From JALZKA01 sp963754045 (GTDB lineage: Bacteria > Actinomycetota > Thermoleophilia > Solirubrobacterales > 70-9): a stretch of 64,000 nucleotides of DNA. The notes beneath the pieces are model-generated. The model was not told where the DNA came from and made no database searches. It saw nothing but the letters and a program-made list of their open reading frames with translations. The translations under genes and the position numbers were made by a program. Where the stretch lies: positions 620,001-684,000 of the forward strand of contig CAVWEN010000002.1 of assembly GCA_963754045.1 (NCBI GenBank), written 5' to 3'. This document shows, in pieces, positions 8,177 to 18,403 of this stretch (its first letter is position 1; each line of letters starts with the position of its first letter).

Positions 8177-9100
8177 GTGACCGTGAGCGGCGCGGGGGTC
8201 GAGGCGCTGCCGTGGCGCGGTCCCGGTCCGGGCAGGCCAGAGGATCTGCCGTTGCCCCCGGGGTCCCTGCCGCTGCGCTACCGCGGCGGGTGGCGCAAGC
8301 GCTGGCGCTATCTGGGCGCGTACTCGGAAGAGTTCATGATCTGTGCTGCCCGGGTTCAGGTCGGCCTGTTCGCCCAGACTTTCTGGGCTGTGTGGGATCG
8401 CGATCGCGGTGAGTTGTGGGAACGCACCGTGGCCCGGCCGCCCGGCGCGCGAGGCGAGGTCTGGACCGAGACCGAGGAGCGCGGAATGATCGACAGCGCC
8501 CCCGACACGGGCTGCACCGTGCGGATCGAAGCCAGACACCCCGAGCGCGGGCAGGTGCGCGCGTTCCTGCAGGCAGGCCCAGGCCGCTGGGCCGAGAGCG
8601 TCTGCCCGAATGGCGAGGGCGGGTTCGTCTGGACGCGAAAGCGCGCCGATACACCGGTCCAATGCGAGCTGCGATTGGGCGAACGGCACTTCGAGTTCGA
8701 GGCGCGGGGTATCGAGGACGAGTCGGCCGGCTACCACGCCCACCACACGGTGTGGAGCTGGTCGGCAGGCGTCGGTGTCGCGCGCGACGGCCGATCGGTC
8801 GGATGGAACCTCGTGCAGGGAGTCAACGACCCGCCTGAGCGCTCCGAGCGCACCATCTGGGTCGACGGCGATCCGTTCGAGCCGCCCGCCAGTTCGTTCG
8901 AGGGCCTCGACGCGATCTCATTTCCGGGCGGCGAACGACTCGCCTTCACGGGTGAGGCCGTGCGTGCGCGGGATGAGAAGCGATTCGTCGTCCGCTCGAC
9001 CTACCGCCAGCCCTTCGGCACTTTTACCGGATCGCTTCCGGGCGGGATCGAACTCGAGCGCGGCCTCGGCGTCATGGAGCACCACGACGCTGTCTGGTGA
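8177..9100 (+). CDS. DUF2804-like conserved protein
   Basis: 307 residues from GTG 8177; GTG 8183 is equally possible because AGGGGGCGG at 8168-8176 serves as ribosome-binding site. Features include RKRWRYLGAYSEEFMICAAR near residue 40, FWAVWDRDRGELWERT, and a Trp/His-rich stretch GYHAHHTVWSWSAGVG followed by GWNLVQGVND. This pattern resembles DUF2804 proteins, predicted beta-rich and of unknown function. No signal peptide or membrane segment. It follows the carboxylase alpha gene by 7 nt, so co-transcription is likely, but that alone does not give a function. Confidence 0.65.
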   Translation: MTVSGAGVEALPWRGPGPGRPEDLPLPPGSLPLRYRGGWRKRWRYLGAYSEEFMICAARVQVGLFAQTFWAVWDRDRGELWERTVARPPGARGEVWTETEERGMIDSAPDTGCTVRIEARHPERGQVRAFLQAGPGRWAESVCPNGEGGFVWTRKRADTPVQCELRLGERHFEFEARGIEDESAGYHAHHTVWSWSAGVGVARDGRSVGWNLVQGVNDPPERSERTIWVDGDPFEPPASSFEGLDAISFPGGERLAFTGEAVRARDEKRFVVRSTYRQPFGTFTGSLPGGIELERGLGVMEHHDAVW

Positions 9101-9127
9101 AACGGCGCGCGCGGTACCTCGCGGCGC

Positions 9128-9754
9128 TCACTCCGCGGCGCTCGCAGGAATCCGCCATCGCCACGGCGGCTCCTCGCTGGGTGAAAAGCGGTAGTGGTTG
9201 CGGCCCGGCAGGGTCTCCAGGGCGACGAGGCGCGGCACGTCGCTTTCCAGCAGTGGCGTGCTCGCGAAGCGACTCACTTCCTCAGGCGATGCATAGCGCA
9301 CCGCCCGCGCCCAACCGAGCGTCGGTCGGTAGTGCCAGTAGGCGATTGTCGTCGCCGCGGCTCCGGGATCAACCGAGACGAAGGCAGTGACGCGGCGCTT
9401 CGAGGCGGTCAGCCCGAGTGCCGAGCCCGGCAGTGCGCAGTTCACGCTCCGGCAGTAGCGAAAGTCCACCGGCAGCAGGCCGCGCTCGACCAGCGGGGTG
9501 GGCGCCAGCGCACGAACAGCGCCCGCGATCGTTCGACCGTAGGCCTCGGTCAGCGGGTCGCGCCAGCACGGGCCCGGCAGGCGCGGCGCGCAGCGGATCT
9601 TCCGGGCGATTGCAGTCGCGAGGTCACGACCGGCACGATCTGGAGGCTCGGCGGCGACCGCAGTGATCGCGGCGGCGAGAAGCAGGGCGAGCAGCACGAC
9701 GAGTCCGGTGTGCTCGACGCTCGCCGCGCCGCGTTGGCTGTGATGGGATGACAC
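9128..9754 (-). CDS. Membrane-anchored protein with pilin/TadE-like N-terminus
   Basis: 208 residues. The N-terminus QRGAASVEHTGLVVLLALLL resembles class III (Flp/TadE) pilin-like signals: a small-residue peptidase site, Glu at position 5 of the mature chain, then one hydrophobic helix. The rest is soluble, with three or four cysteines (KIRCAPRLPGPCW, CRSVNC) that may form disulfides outside the membrane. No other tad gene is nearby, so it may be an orphan pseudopilin or simply a single-pass surface protein. Function unknown. Confidence 0.6.
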   Translation of the reverse strand: MSSHHSQRGAASVEHTGLVVLLALLLAAAITAVAAEPPDRAGRDLATAIARKIRCAPRLPGPCWRDPLTEAYGRTIAGAVRALAPTPLVERGLLPVDFRYCRSVNCALPGSALGLTASKRRVTAFVSVDPGAAATTIAYWHYRPTLGWARAVRYASPEEVSRFASTPLLESDVPRLVALETLPGRNHYRFSPSEEPPWRWRIPASAAE

Positions 9755-9806
9755 GAACCCACGCTAGGCACGGGGGTGTAAAGAGGGGCACAGCCTCCGA
9801 GTCGAG

Positions 9807-10076
9807 TCAGGAAAGACCCTGGCGCGCTTCGCGCACGAGGGTGACTGCCTCGGGGAAGACGATGCGGATCGCGTCGCGAACCTGCATTGCCTGCTCGTCG
9901 CTGGATCCCTGCAGGTTCAGGCGCTGGATCGAGGCGACCGTCATCTCGACGGCGAGCCTGATCGCGCTGTCGGCAAAGGAGACCTGCTGGGCGCCCTGCA
10001 TCTGCTCGGCGAAAGCGCCGAGCTGCCGACGCAACTCCTCAGGGTCTCCGAAGGGATTGAACTGCTCGTCATCCAT
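9807..10076 (-). CDS. Small conserved hypothetical protein
   Basis: 89 residues, beginning MDDEQFNPFGDPEELRRQL. Predicted all-helical and acidic, with no cysteines, membrane segment or known motif. It is divergent from the SDR gene at 10110 with a 33-bp gap; the shared gap holds the SDR -10. Codon use matches neighbours, supporting a real gene. No function can be assigned. Confidence 0.6.
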   Translation of the reverse strand: MDDEQFNPFGDPEELRRQLGAFAEQMQGAQQVSFADSAIRLAVEMTVASIQRLNLQGSSDEQAMQVRDAIRIVFPEAVTLVREARQGLS

Positions 10077-10096
10077 TGAAAGCTCGAACCAGAGGA

Positions 10097-10102
10097 TAGA
10101 TT
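10097..10102 (+). promoter_or_regulatory. Predicted -10 box of the SDR gene
   Basis: TAGATT ends 7 nt before ATG 10110; consistent with a leaderless mRNA. Confidence 0.35.
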
Positions 10103-10109
10103 GCCCGGT

Positions 10110-10916
10110 ATGGCACTTCCCGAACCACTCCCAGGCTCAGCGGCCCTGATCACCGGCGCCTCGTCGGGAATCGGGGAGCACATCGCCCGCCTCCTGGCCG
10201 AGCGCGGCCACGGAGTGGTCCTCGTCGCCCGCCGTGAGGACCGACTCCAGGCGCTCGCCACGGAGCTGACCGATACCCACGGCGTTCGCGCCGATGCGGT
10301 CGGTGCGGACCTCGATTCGGCCCCGGCGCGCGAGGAGCTGTTCGCGAAGATCGATGCCCTTGGCCTCGAGGTCGAGGTGCTGGTCAACAACGCCGGCTTC
10401 GGCGGCACCGGTGACGTCCACCGATCCGACCCGGCGAAGCTAACCGGCATGGTCCGGCTCAACTGCGAGGCGCTGGTGCACCTACAGGCTCACTACAGCA
10501 CCCAGATGGCCGAGCGGGGGCAGGGAGCGATCATCAACATCGCGTCGACGGCTTCCTACCAGCCGATTCCGGGCACCGCGACCTACGCGGCCACCAAGGC
10601 GTTCGTGCTGAGCCTTTCCGAGGCCTCCCACTGGGAGCTATCGCCCAAGGGAGTCACGCTCACGGCTGTGTGCCCGGGCCCGGTCAAGACCGAGTTCGCC
10701 GAAACGGCCGGTGTCGGCGGTGCCGAGGACAAGGTTCCCGAGTTCTTTTGGACCGATGTTGAGGACGTGGCCAAGGACGCGGTGGAGGGTGTCGAGAAGG
10801 GTCGGCGGGTCGTCGTCCCGGGTATCGCCAACCGGGCGGGTGCGATCGCCGCGCAGCACACTCCGCGCGCGGTCATCCTGCCGCTCGCCAAGCGCGCCTG
10901 GCGCCAGGCGCTCTAG
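10110..10916 (+). CDS. Short-chain dehydrogenase/reductase
   Basis: 268 residues from ATG 10110; an in-frame TTG 9 nt upstream is less likely. The NAD(P)-binding Rossmann motif TGASSGIGE is near residue 15, NNAGFG near 95, catalytic Ser in NIASTASY near 142 and the Y-x-x-x-K pair in TYAATKAF near 155. Arg residues after the first strand (VARREDRL) suggest NADPH preference. It resembles the DltE/YqjQ-type classical SDRs of unknown substrate. Its stop codon overlaps the convergent gene's stop in a shared CTAG. Confidence 0.88.
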   Translation: MALPEPLPGSAALITGASSGIGEHIARLLAERGHGVVLVARREDRLQALATELTDTHGVRADAVGADLDSAPAREELFAKIDALGLEVEVLVNNAGFGGTGDVHRSDPAKLTGMVRLNCEALVHLQAHYSTQMAERGQGAIINIASTASYQPIPGTATYAATKAFVLSLSEASHWELSPKGVTLTAVCPGPVKTEFAETAGVGGAEDKVPEFFWTDVEDVAKDAVEGVEKGRRVVVPGIANRAGAIAAQHTPRAVILPLAKRAWRQAL

Positions 10917-11602
10917 CTGCGGTCGGCCCGCGCGGGCCGCAACCTGGAGACGATGCGGCCGCCGCGGCCGCTCAGTGCAGCGATCGCCTCGAGCGGAAAC
11001 GACACGAGGGCCACGAGCGGCGCGGCCAGAACGCTGGCGATGGCGTCGACCGTGAAGGCCAGCCGACCACGCGAGTTGCCCACCTGCAGCCGCCCTGCCA
11101 AGACGTTCGAGGCGAAGTCCGTGTGGAGGGTGAGTCCGTTGAGGAGCGTCTGCCACATCCAGCGCTGAGACGGTCCGGCGGGCGGGAACGCCGGATCGTC
11201 GGCCACGAGTCCGTTTCGCTCGGCCAGCAGGGGAAGCGCCTTCGGGGTCAGAAGGAGGTGGCCGGGCCACTCGGCGAGGGCACTCCAGCCGTCGTTACCG
11301 ATCGCCGCCTGCCAGCTCGCCCGGTTGGGCACGGCGATAACGCGCTCGTCGCCGTTCCGGTCGTGGGTGGCCAACTCCAGCTCGCTGGCCAGATCCACCC
11401 TGGCTCCCCGCTCGACCCCGGCACCGCAATTGTCGCAACGGTCGATCAGCCGCCCGCCCGCGGCGACTGCCTCCCCCGCAGCGACCGGGGAGAGCATTCC
11501 AACCGTGGCACCCGTCGAAGGTGCTGGCAATACCACCCAGGCGAAAGCAGGTCCCTCGCAGAGCGGGCAGCGCGAGTCTGGCCTTCCGACAACGCCGCTC
11601 AC
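10913..11602 (-). CDS. Zinc-ribbon-containing hypothetical protein
   Basis: 229 residues. The N-terminus has two C-x-x-C pairs (CPLC near residue 12 and CDNC near 56), a split zinc ribbon. The middle section has a tryptophan-rich stretch (NDGWSALAEWPGH, SQRWMWQT). A hydrophobic segment near the C-terminus (VLAAPLVALVSFPLEAIAAL) could be a membrane anchor or amphipathic helix, followed by a basic tail. No known family recognised. It converges on the SDR gene with overlapping stops. Confidence 0.6.
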   Translation of the reverse strand: MSGVVGRPDSRCPLCEGPAFAWVVLPAPSTGATVGMLSPVAAGEAVAAGGRLIDRCDNCGAGVERGARVDLASELELATHDRNGDERVIAVPNRASWQAAIGNDGWSALAEWPGHLLLTPKALPLLAERNGLVADDPAFPPAGPSQRWMWQTLLNGLTLHTDFASNVLAGRLQVGNSRGRLAFTVDAIASVLAAPLVALVSFPLEAIAALSGRGGRIVSRLRPARADRS

Positions 11603-11716
11603 GCGAACCGCCTCACCTGTAGGGCTGGAAGCCGACCCGGATCGTGCAACGCTCGATACCCGCCTTCATATGGCTGAATCTAGCTATCCATGGGTGCGGC
11701 AGCTAGCTTTCCGGGA

Positions 11717-11947
11717 ATGGCCAACCCGAGTTCCGACCAAATACGTACCCGTGATCGTTTCGAGGCGCTGATTGGACTCATGGCGCCAGCGCTGGACCTG
11801 CTGCTGGCAGCGGGCGATCGTGTCTCGCGCGCCGTGGGTCCCGCTGACGAGTACTACCCGATCCGCCCAGCCGGTGAGCGGCTCGAGCTGGTCGTAGCTC
11901 CTTCCGCGGAAGCAAGCGACGCGCGCATGCGCGACGAGTCCAGCTAG
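11717..11947 (+). CDS. Small hypothetical protein
   Basis: 76 residues from ATG 11717 (MANPSSDQIR); an in-frame ATG at 11690 would add 9 residues. Sequence includes RDRFEALIGLMAPALDLLLAAGDRVSRAV, a predicted amphipathic helix, then an Ala/Glu-rich end. It lies between a divergent zinc-ribbon gene and a membrane-protein gene that starts 25 nt downstream. No motif identifies a function, and it could be a chance frame, but the codon bias is typical of the window. Confidence 0.45.
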   Translation: MANPSSDQIRTRDRFEALIGLMAPALDLLLAAGDRVSRAVGPADEYYPIRPAGERLELVVAPSAEASDARMRDESS

Positions 11948-11957
11948 CGCTGGACAA

Positions 11958-11963
11958 TAGGAT
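11958..11963 (+). promoter_or_regulatory. Predicted -10 box before the membrane protein at 11972
   Basis: TAGGAT ends 8 nt before GTG 11972, without a Shine-Dalgarno. It suggests a leaderless transcript. Confidence 0.35.
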
Positions 11964-11971
11964 CATCGCCC

Positions 11972-12832
11972 GTGGATGCCCGCCGACTGATCGAGCGCGA
12001 GCGCAGGCTGGCGCCGTGGATCGCCACCGTGAGCGTGCTGCCGCTGGCGCTGTTCATCGCGTCGGTGTTTGCCCGCGCGAACGTCGACCTCGGCTCGGAC
12101 AACCTGTTCGTTTCGTTCTTCCGGGCGATCGACGCGAGCTCGGGCGCGTGGCTGGCCAGCGGCGTGCTCCAGGCGGTCGGACTTGCGGCGATCGCGGTGC
12201 CGCTCACCTACCTCTACCAAGCTGCGTCGGCGCGCTCGGACCGAATGCTCCGTCCCTTCATCGGTTTTTGCATCATCGGCCCGGTCCTCGTCGGCGCCCA
12301 GACGCTGCTGCAGGCCTTCGCACAGGTCAACGTTGCCCAGGACTTCGTGACCCAGTCGGTCGGGATTGGCGACATCTACACGCTCAGCGAGGATCTCTAC
12401 GAGGACTCGTCGGTCCGCCAACTGGCCGCCGGAGTAGGTGCCGGTGGCGCCCTGTCGCTGATCTTTGCCATGGTTTACAGTTCGCTCTGGGCGGTTCGAA
12501 CGGGTCTGCTCACCCGCTTCTTCGGAACGATGGGGATGGCGCTCGGCGCCTGTCTGCTCTTCCCGCCCCTCGCCCAGGTCGCATTGCCCGGGCTGATGCT
12601 CTGGTTTGCCTTCCTGGCACTCATCGTCGCCGACCGCGCCCCGCGCGGTCGGCCGCCGGCTTGGGACGTCGGTCGGGCCGTGCCCTGGCTCGCCCCGGGC
12701 GAGGAGGCACCGGAGCCACCACCGCCAGCGATGATCGACGGCGACGCGACCGAGATCCCTGGCGTCGGCGAGAACCCGAACGCCGCGCGCCGCGAGCGGG
12801 CCAAGAAGCGCAAGCGGAAGCGCCGACGCTGA
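11972..12832 (+). CDS. Polytopic membrane protein with highly basic C-terminal tail
   Basis: 286 residues from GTG 11972. Five or six hydrophobic helices are apparent: about 15-35, 55-80, 92-115, 150-172 and 180-212. The cytoplasmic or exposed C-terminal region is Pro/Glu-rich (EEAPEPPPPA) and ends in AKKRKRKRRR. The same kind of ending occurs in the secreted protease at 15725. No transporter or enzyme signature recognised. The next gene, another small membrane protein, starts 13 nt after the stop, suggesting an operon. Confidence 0.7.
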   Translation: MDARRLIERERRLAPWIATVSVLPLALFIASVFARANVDLGSDNLFVSFFRAIDASSGAWLASGVLQAVGLAAIAVPLTYLYQAASARSDRMLRPFIGFCIIGPVLVGAQTLLQAFAQVNVAQDFVTQSVGIGDIYTLSEDLYEDSSVRQLAAGVGAGGALSLIFAMVYSSLWAVRTGLLTRFFGTMGMALGACLLFPPLAQVALPGLMLWFAFLALIVADRAPRGRPPAWDVGRAVPWLAPGEEAPEPPPPAMIDGDATEIPGVGENPNAARRERAKKRKRKRRR

Positions 12833-12845
12833 GCTCAGCAGCGTG

Positions 12846-13261
12846 ATGAGTCGGCACCGTAGTGCGATCCGGCTGGTGCTCTTCCAGCTCGCCGTCATCC
12901 AGCTCCTTCTCGGCCTGTATGCCCTTTTCTTTCCGCTTTCCTTCTACGAGGACTTTCCTCTCGGCCGGGGCTGGGTGGAGCTCCTACCCGCCTACAACGA
13001 GCACCTCATCCGCGACCTCGGGGGCCTCTGGCTGGGCACCGCCCTGGTTCTTGGCGCCGCGGCTGTCCGCTACGAGAAGACCCTCGTGCAGGTGGCGCTC
13101 GCCTCGTTCATGTTCTTCAGCGTGCCCCACACGACCTGGCACCTGTTCAACCTCGACCCGTACTCGACGGGCGACGCGATCGCCAACGCGCTCACCCTTG
13201 CCGTGACGGTGCTGCTCCCGGGCTGGGCGCTCTGGGCGAGCACCCGCGGTGACGAGCTCGC

Positions 13262-13265
<4 letters not shown>
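12846..13265 (+). CDS. Small four-helix membrane protein
   Basis: 139 residues from ATG 12846 (GTG 12843 is also in frame). Four hydrophobic segments: about 9-30, 55-75, 82-100 and 112-132. The loop after helix 1 has FYEDFPLGRGWVELLPAYNEHLIRD, an acidic and aromatic stretch typical of lineage-specific proteins rather than a known transporter. HTTWHLFNLD near residue 98 carries two histidines. Function unknown. Its stop shares CTAG with the convergent acsA stop. Confidence 0.7.
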
Positions 13266-15229
<1,964 letters not shown>

Positions 15230-15273
15230 GTCACTCCCTCCTCGGGTCGACCCGTCACGATCCTATGTGAGTG

Positions 15274-15690
15274 ATGGCAACCCACGAAGGCCGCGAGCCA
15301 GACCACGTCGTGCTCTACGACCGCGACTGCGGCTTCTGCCGCTGGTCGCTGGCGTGGGTGCTGCGGTGGGATCGAGGCCGGAGGCTACGGCCCGTGGCGA
15401 TTCAGGATGCAGAGGGGCAGACCCTTCTCGCCGGGGTTCCGGAGGACGAGCGCCTCGCCTCATCGCACATGGTCGGCCCGGACGGCGACGTGATATCGGC
15501 CGGAGCCGCCGCCGTCCCGACCGCCGCAGTGCTCCCGGGCGGCGCGCTGTTGGCCCGGGCCGGACGGAGATTCCCTGGCGTCGTCGAGAGCTCGTATCGG
15601 TGGGTGGCCGAGCACCGCACCCTGCTCGGTAAGCTCGTCACCGAGGCCGCGAAGCGCCGGGCGGATTCTGTGATCGCCTCGCGCTCCTGA
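15274..15690 (+). CDS. DCC-family thiol-disulfide oxidoreductase-like protein (DUF393)
   Basis: 138 residues from ATG 15274; GTG 15271 is an adjacent alternative. The family motif VVLYDRDCGFCRW is near residue 11, with the conserved D-x-D-C-x-x-C active site. LRWDRGRRLRPVAIQDAEG follows, as in other DUF393 proteins. The two cysteines suggest redox or heme-related chemistry, but the family's substrate is not established. No signal peptide. Divergent from acsA. Confidence 0.85.
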   Translation: MATHEGREPDHVVLYDRDCGFCRWSLAWVLRWDRGRRLRPVAIQDAEGQTLLAGVPEDERLASSHMVGPDGDVISAGAAAVPTAAVLPGGALLARAGRRFPGVVESSYRWVAEHRTLLGKLVTEAAKRRADSVIASRS

Positions 15691-15724
15691 TCGGCGCCCG
15701 CGAAAGGCCTTTGTCGTACGCTAG

Positions 15725-16732
15725 ATGGCAGTGCTAGGACGCAGGGACAGTCGCAGAGCAGCATCACGACGCCTGGGCACGCTCGCTGCGTGTGCGCTCG
15801 TGCTGGGCCTGGTGGCGTCCGAGGCGAGCGCGTCGGAGGTCTCGGCCCGGGTCGCTCAGAGCACCGATTCGGTCACCGACTATTGGACCCAGGCGCGAAT
15901 GGACGCGGCCAAGCCCGCCTCGGAACTGGTCGCCGACACGATCTTCCCCGATCTACAGGCAGGGCTCGAGGGCGTCCTTGGAGGCGCCGCCGCTGAGCGC
16001 AATCCGCGTGCGACCGCGATCGGCAACGAGAGCGCCCGCAAGGTACGCACCCACGGCAAGGTCTTCCTCACCCTCGGCGGCACCGACTATGTGTGCTCGG
16101 GCACCGTGATCCGATCGTTCATCAGGCGACTCGTGCTCACCGCGGGGCACTGCGTGCACGAATTCGGCGCCGGCTTCGCCACGAACTTCATGTTCGTCCC
16201 CGCCTACGACAACGGCTCCAAGCCGTTTGGCGAATGGACCGCACGGCGGCTTGCGACCACCCGCCAGTGGGCCGACGGCGAGGATCTTCGGTACGACGTC
16301 GGCATCGCAAAGATCCGTGCCCGCAGCGGCGAGCGGCTCCAGAATGTCGTCGGGGGCCGCGCGATCGCGCTCAACCGCGAGCGCAGCCAGTTCTTTCAGG
16401 CCTACGGCTATCCGGCGACAGGGGCCTTCAACGGCGAGCAGCTCTACCGCTGCGACTCGCAGTACCAGGGCACCGACTCGGGCATGGGCCAGCCCGCCCC
16501 CAGCCGCATCGCCTGTGACATGACGGCGGGCTCGAGCGGTGGTGGCTGGGTGATCAACGACCGGGCCGTGAACTCGGTCGTGAGCTACGGCTACGAATGC
16601 GTCGGCGTCATCATCCCGCTCCCCTGTAGCAACCCGGAAGCAGGCAAGCTCTTCGGTCCCTACTTCGGCGACACCGTCGCCGATCTCTATAAGTCTCAGC
16701 GCGGCAAGAAGCGCAAGCGCAAGCGCCGCTGA
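15725..16732 (+). CDS. Secreted trypsin-like serine protease with basic C-terminal tail
   Basis: 335 residues. The N-terminus is a long, arginine-rich signal peptide with hydrophobic core TLAACALVLGLVASEASA. After a pro-like region of about 90 residues comes a chymotrypsin/V8-like domain with the full triad: His in LTAGHC (about 141), Asp in YDVGIAKI (about 191) and Ser in TAGSSGGGW (about 270). CSGTVI before the His motif and the remaining cysteines indicate disulfides. It ends in RGKKRKRKRR, an unusual cationic tail that may bind anionic cell-wall polymers. Substrate unknown. Confidence 0.88.
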   Translation: MAVLGRRDSRRAASRRLGTLAACALVLGLVASEASASEVSARVAQSTDSVTDYWTQARMDAAKPASELVADTIFPDLQAGLEGVLGGAAAERNPRATAIGNESARKVRTHGKVFLTLGGTDYVCSGTVIRSFIRRLVLTAGHCVHEFGAGFATNFMFVPAYDNGSKPFGEWTARRLATTRQWADGEDLRYDVGIAKIRARSGERLQNVVGGRAIALNRERSQFFQAYGYPATGAFNGEQLYRCDSQYQGTDSGMGQPAPSRIACDMTAGSSGGGWVINDRAVNSVVSYGYECVGVIIPLPCSNPEAGKLFGPYFGDTVADLYKSQRGKKRKRKRR

Positions 16733-16751
16733 GCGACCGCGGGACCGCGTC

Positions 16752-18332
16752 CTAGGCCGCTGTCAGCCGCTTGCGATGGGCGCGGATCTCGCTGAGGATC
16801 CGCTCGAGGCGTGGCTCGGTGGTCGAGTCCACATGCTTCATCACGGTTGCGACCGCCGGGTGGACCGCCGCGATTCGCTCGTGCATCGCCTGCGCGACCG
16901 CGCGGTACGTCGGATGGCCTTCCCGACCTGAGCGCAACTCGCAGAGGTGCATCGCCTCGCGGGCGTTCATGTCGAGCACGTAGCGGATCCGGTAGCCGAG
17001 GCACAGGGCGTAGGGGGCCGCGTCGTACAACCCGGCGGCCTCGAGCCGGTCGAACTCCGTCCGGGAGACGTCGAGCGCGCGACGGTACCCGTCGCCGACG
17101 CCCGCCTCTTCGACCTCCTCGGGAACGCCCGCCCCCAGATCGGGGCCGAGGCGCTGCCACTGGCAGGTGAGCATTCGGTGTCGCTGCAGGTCGCGGAAGC
17201 CACCGTAGTCGGAGACGATCTCAAAGCGGTATCGAATCGCCTCCCAGCCGCGGCCGGGACGATGGCGGCGATTGGCGCGCTCGCCCGCGAGCTCGGCGAT
17301 CAGCTCGGCGCGCTCGATCGGATCCATTGCATCGACCCGCGCCCGGATCGACGCTTCCGAAGCGCCCGAGGACTCGTACAGCGACGACGAGAGAAGATCC
17401 GCCTCGGTGCCGTCCACATGGGTGAGTTCGACGGAAGGCGTCGCCGCCGCCTCGCGGCGATCAAGCCCCAATCGCGCGACCGCGCTCTCGGTCGCCTCGC
17501 GGCGCTGACGTAGGTACTCGATCCACTCGCCGCCGCGCTCGGGGCGGTCGACGCGAGACACGAAGCTTGGGATCACCTTTCCCAGCTCGCCCAGGATCAT
17601 TTCGCCAAAGCCGCGGGCCTCGGGTAGGGGAGAAGCGAACAGCCGCAGCAGCAGCTGCTCGTAAGCCTGGCCCGAAGCGAAGATGCCGACATGGCTGAGG
17701 GTGGCCGCCGGTAGGACGCCACGCATCAGGTCGAGTGCCTTGGCCCGGATCGAGCCACGCCATGCGCCCTCGGGCTCGTCGCCGCGCGGCCAGCGTTCCG
17801 CGGCCCACGCGATCGTTCGCTCCAGGCCCGCGGAGTACTCCGCGAAGATTGCGTCCTGGGCTGCCCGGTACTCAGGGCCCAGCGTGTCGTCGGCGTAGTA
17901 GCGGTAGCCCCCGTCGGGCATGGGCTGGTCGTAGGGGATGTAGCGCGTGGACTGCTCGAGGTAAGCGGCCAGCCGACCGCGCTGGAGAACCTTCGTGAGG
18001 ACGTTCGAGACGTACTCGCAGGCCAGGTGCGCACCGCCCACCTGGGCGATCGAGTCGTCGCCATAACCCACGAAGACCCGCTCGTAGAGCCCGGCCGCGC
18101 GCTCGCCCTCGTCACCGTCGAACGGGCGAGGGGTGTCGCCGGACTCCTCCGCGAACTCGTCGAGGTAGAGGCGGCGCAGTCCGCCGCCGTACCGCGAATA
18201 CCGGGCGAACAGCGCACCCTTGACGGTCTCGGGAAGGTTCGTGAGGCAGAAGACCGGACGGTCGACGTTCGTGAAGTGGGGCGCGAGCAGTTCTTGCTCG
18301 GCTGGGGTGAAGGACTCGACGGGGTATCTCAT
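16752..18332 (-). CDS. thyX: Double-domain ThyX-like protein (FAD-dependent thymidylate synthase family)
   Basis: 526 residues, about twice ThyX length. Two ThyX-like halves are visible. In the first, R-G-R-x2-A-x4-S-x-R (QRGRLAAYLEQSTRYI, about residue 120) aligns with the canonical R-H-R-x2-S-x4-S-x-R. In the second, RHRMLTCQWQRLG (about 385) keeps RHR but has Thr, Arg and Gly at the later conserved positions. The second half also has MNAREAMHLCELRSGREGHPTY, matching the ThyX C-terminal region. Canonical ThyX makes dTMP from dUMP with FADH2 and methylene-tetrahydrofolate as a homotetramer. Here catalysis is uncertain because neither half has an intact motif. Confidence 0.85.
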   Translation of the reverse strand: MRYPVESFTPAEQELLAPHFTNVDRPVFCLTNLPETVKGALFARYSRYGGGLRRLYLDEFAEESGDTPRPFDGDEGERAAGLYERVFVGYGDDSIAQVGGAHLACEYVSNVLTKVLQRGRLAAYLEQSTRYIPYDQPMPDGGYRYYADDTLGPEYRAAQDAIFAEYSAGLERTIAWAAERWPRGDEPEGAWRGSIRAKALDLMRGVLPAATLSHVGIFASGQAYEQLLLRLFASPLPEARGFGEMILGELGKVIPSFVSRVDRPERGGEWIEYLRQRREATESAVARLGLDRREAAATPSVELTHVDGTEADLLSSSLYESSGASEASIRARVDAMDPIERAELIAELAGERANRRHRPGRGWEAIRYRFEIVSDYGGFRDLQRHRMLTCQWQRLGPDLGAGVPEEVEEAGVGDGYRRALDVSRTEFDRLEAAGLYDAAPYALCLGYRIRYVLDMNAREAMHLCELRSGREGHPTYRAVAQAMHERIAAVHPAVATVMKHVDSTTEPRLERILSEIRAHRKRLTAA

Positions 18333-18403
18333 GAGGACGGGTTGGCCATCCTAGCCACGCCCTCGGCGGCTCGCGCAAGGCGCAGAACCGGGATACTCGA
18401 CGG

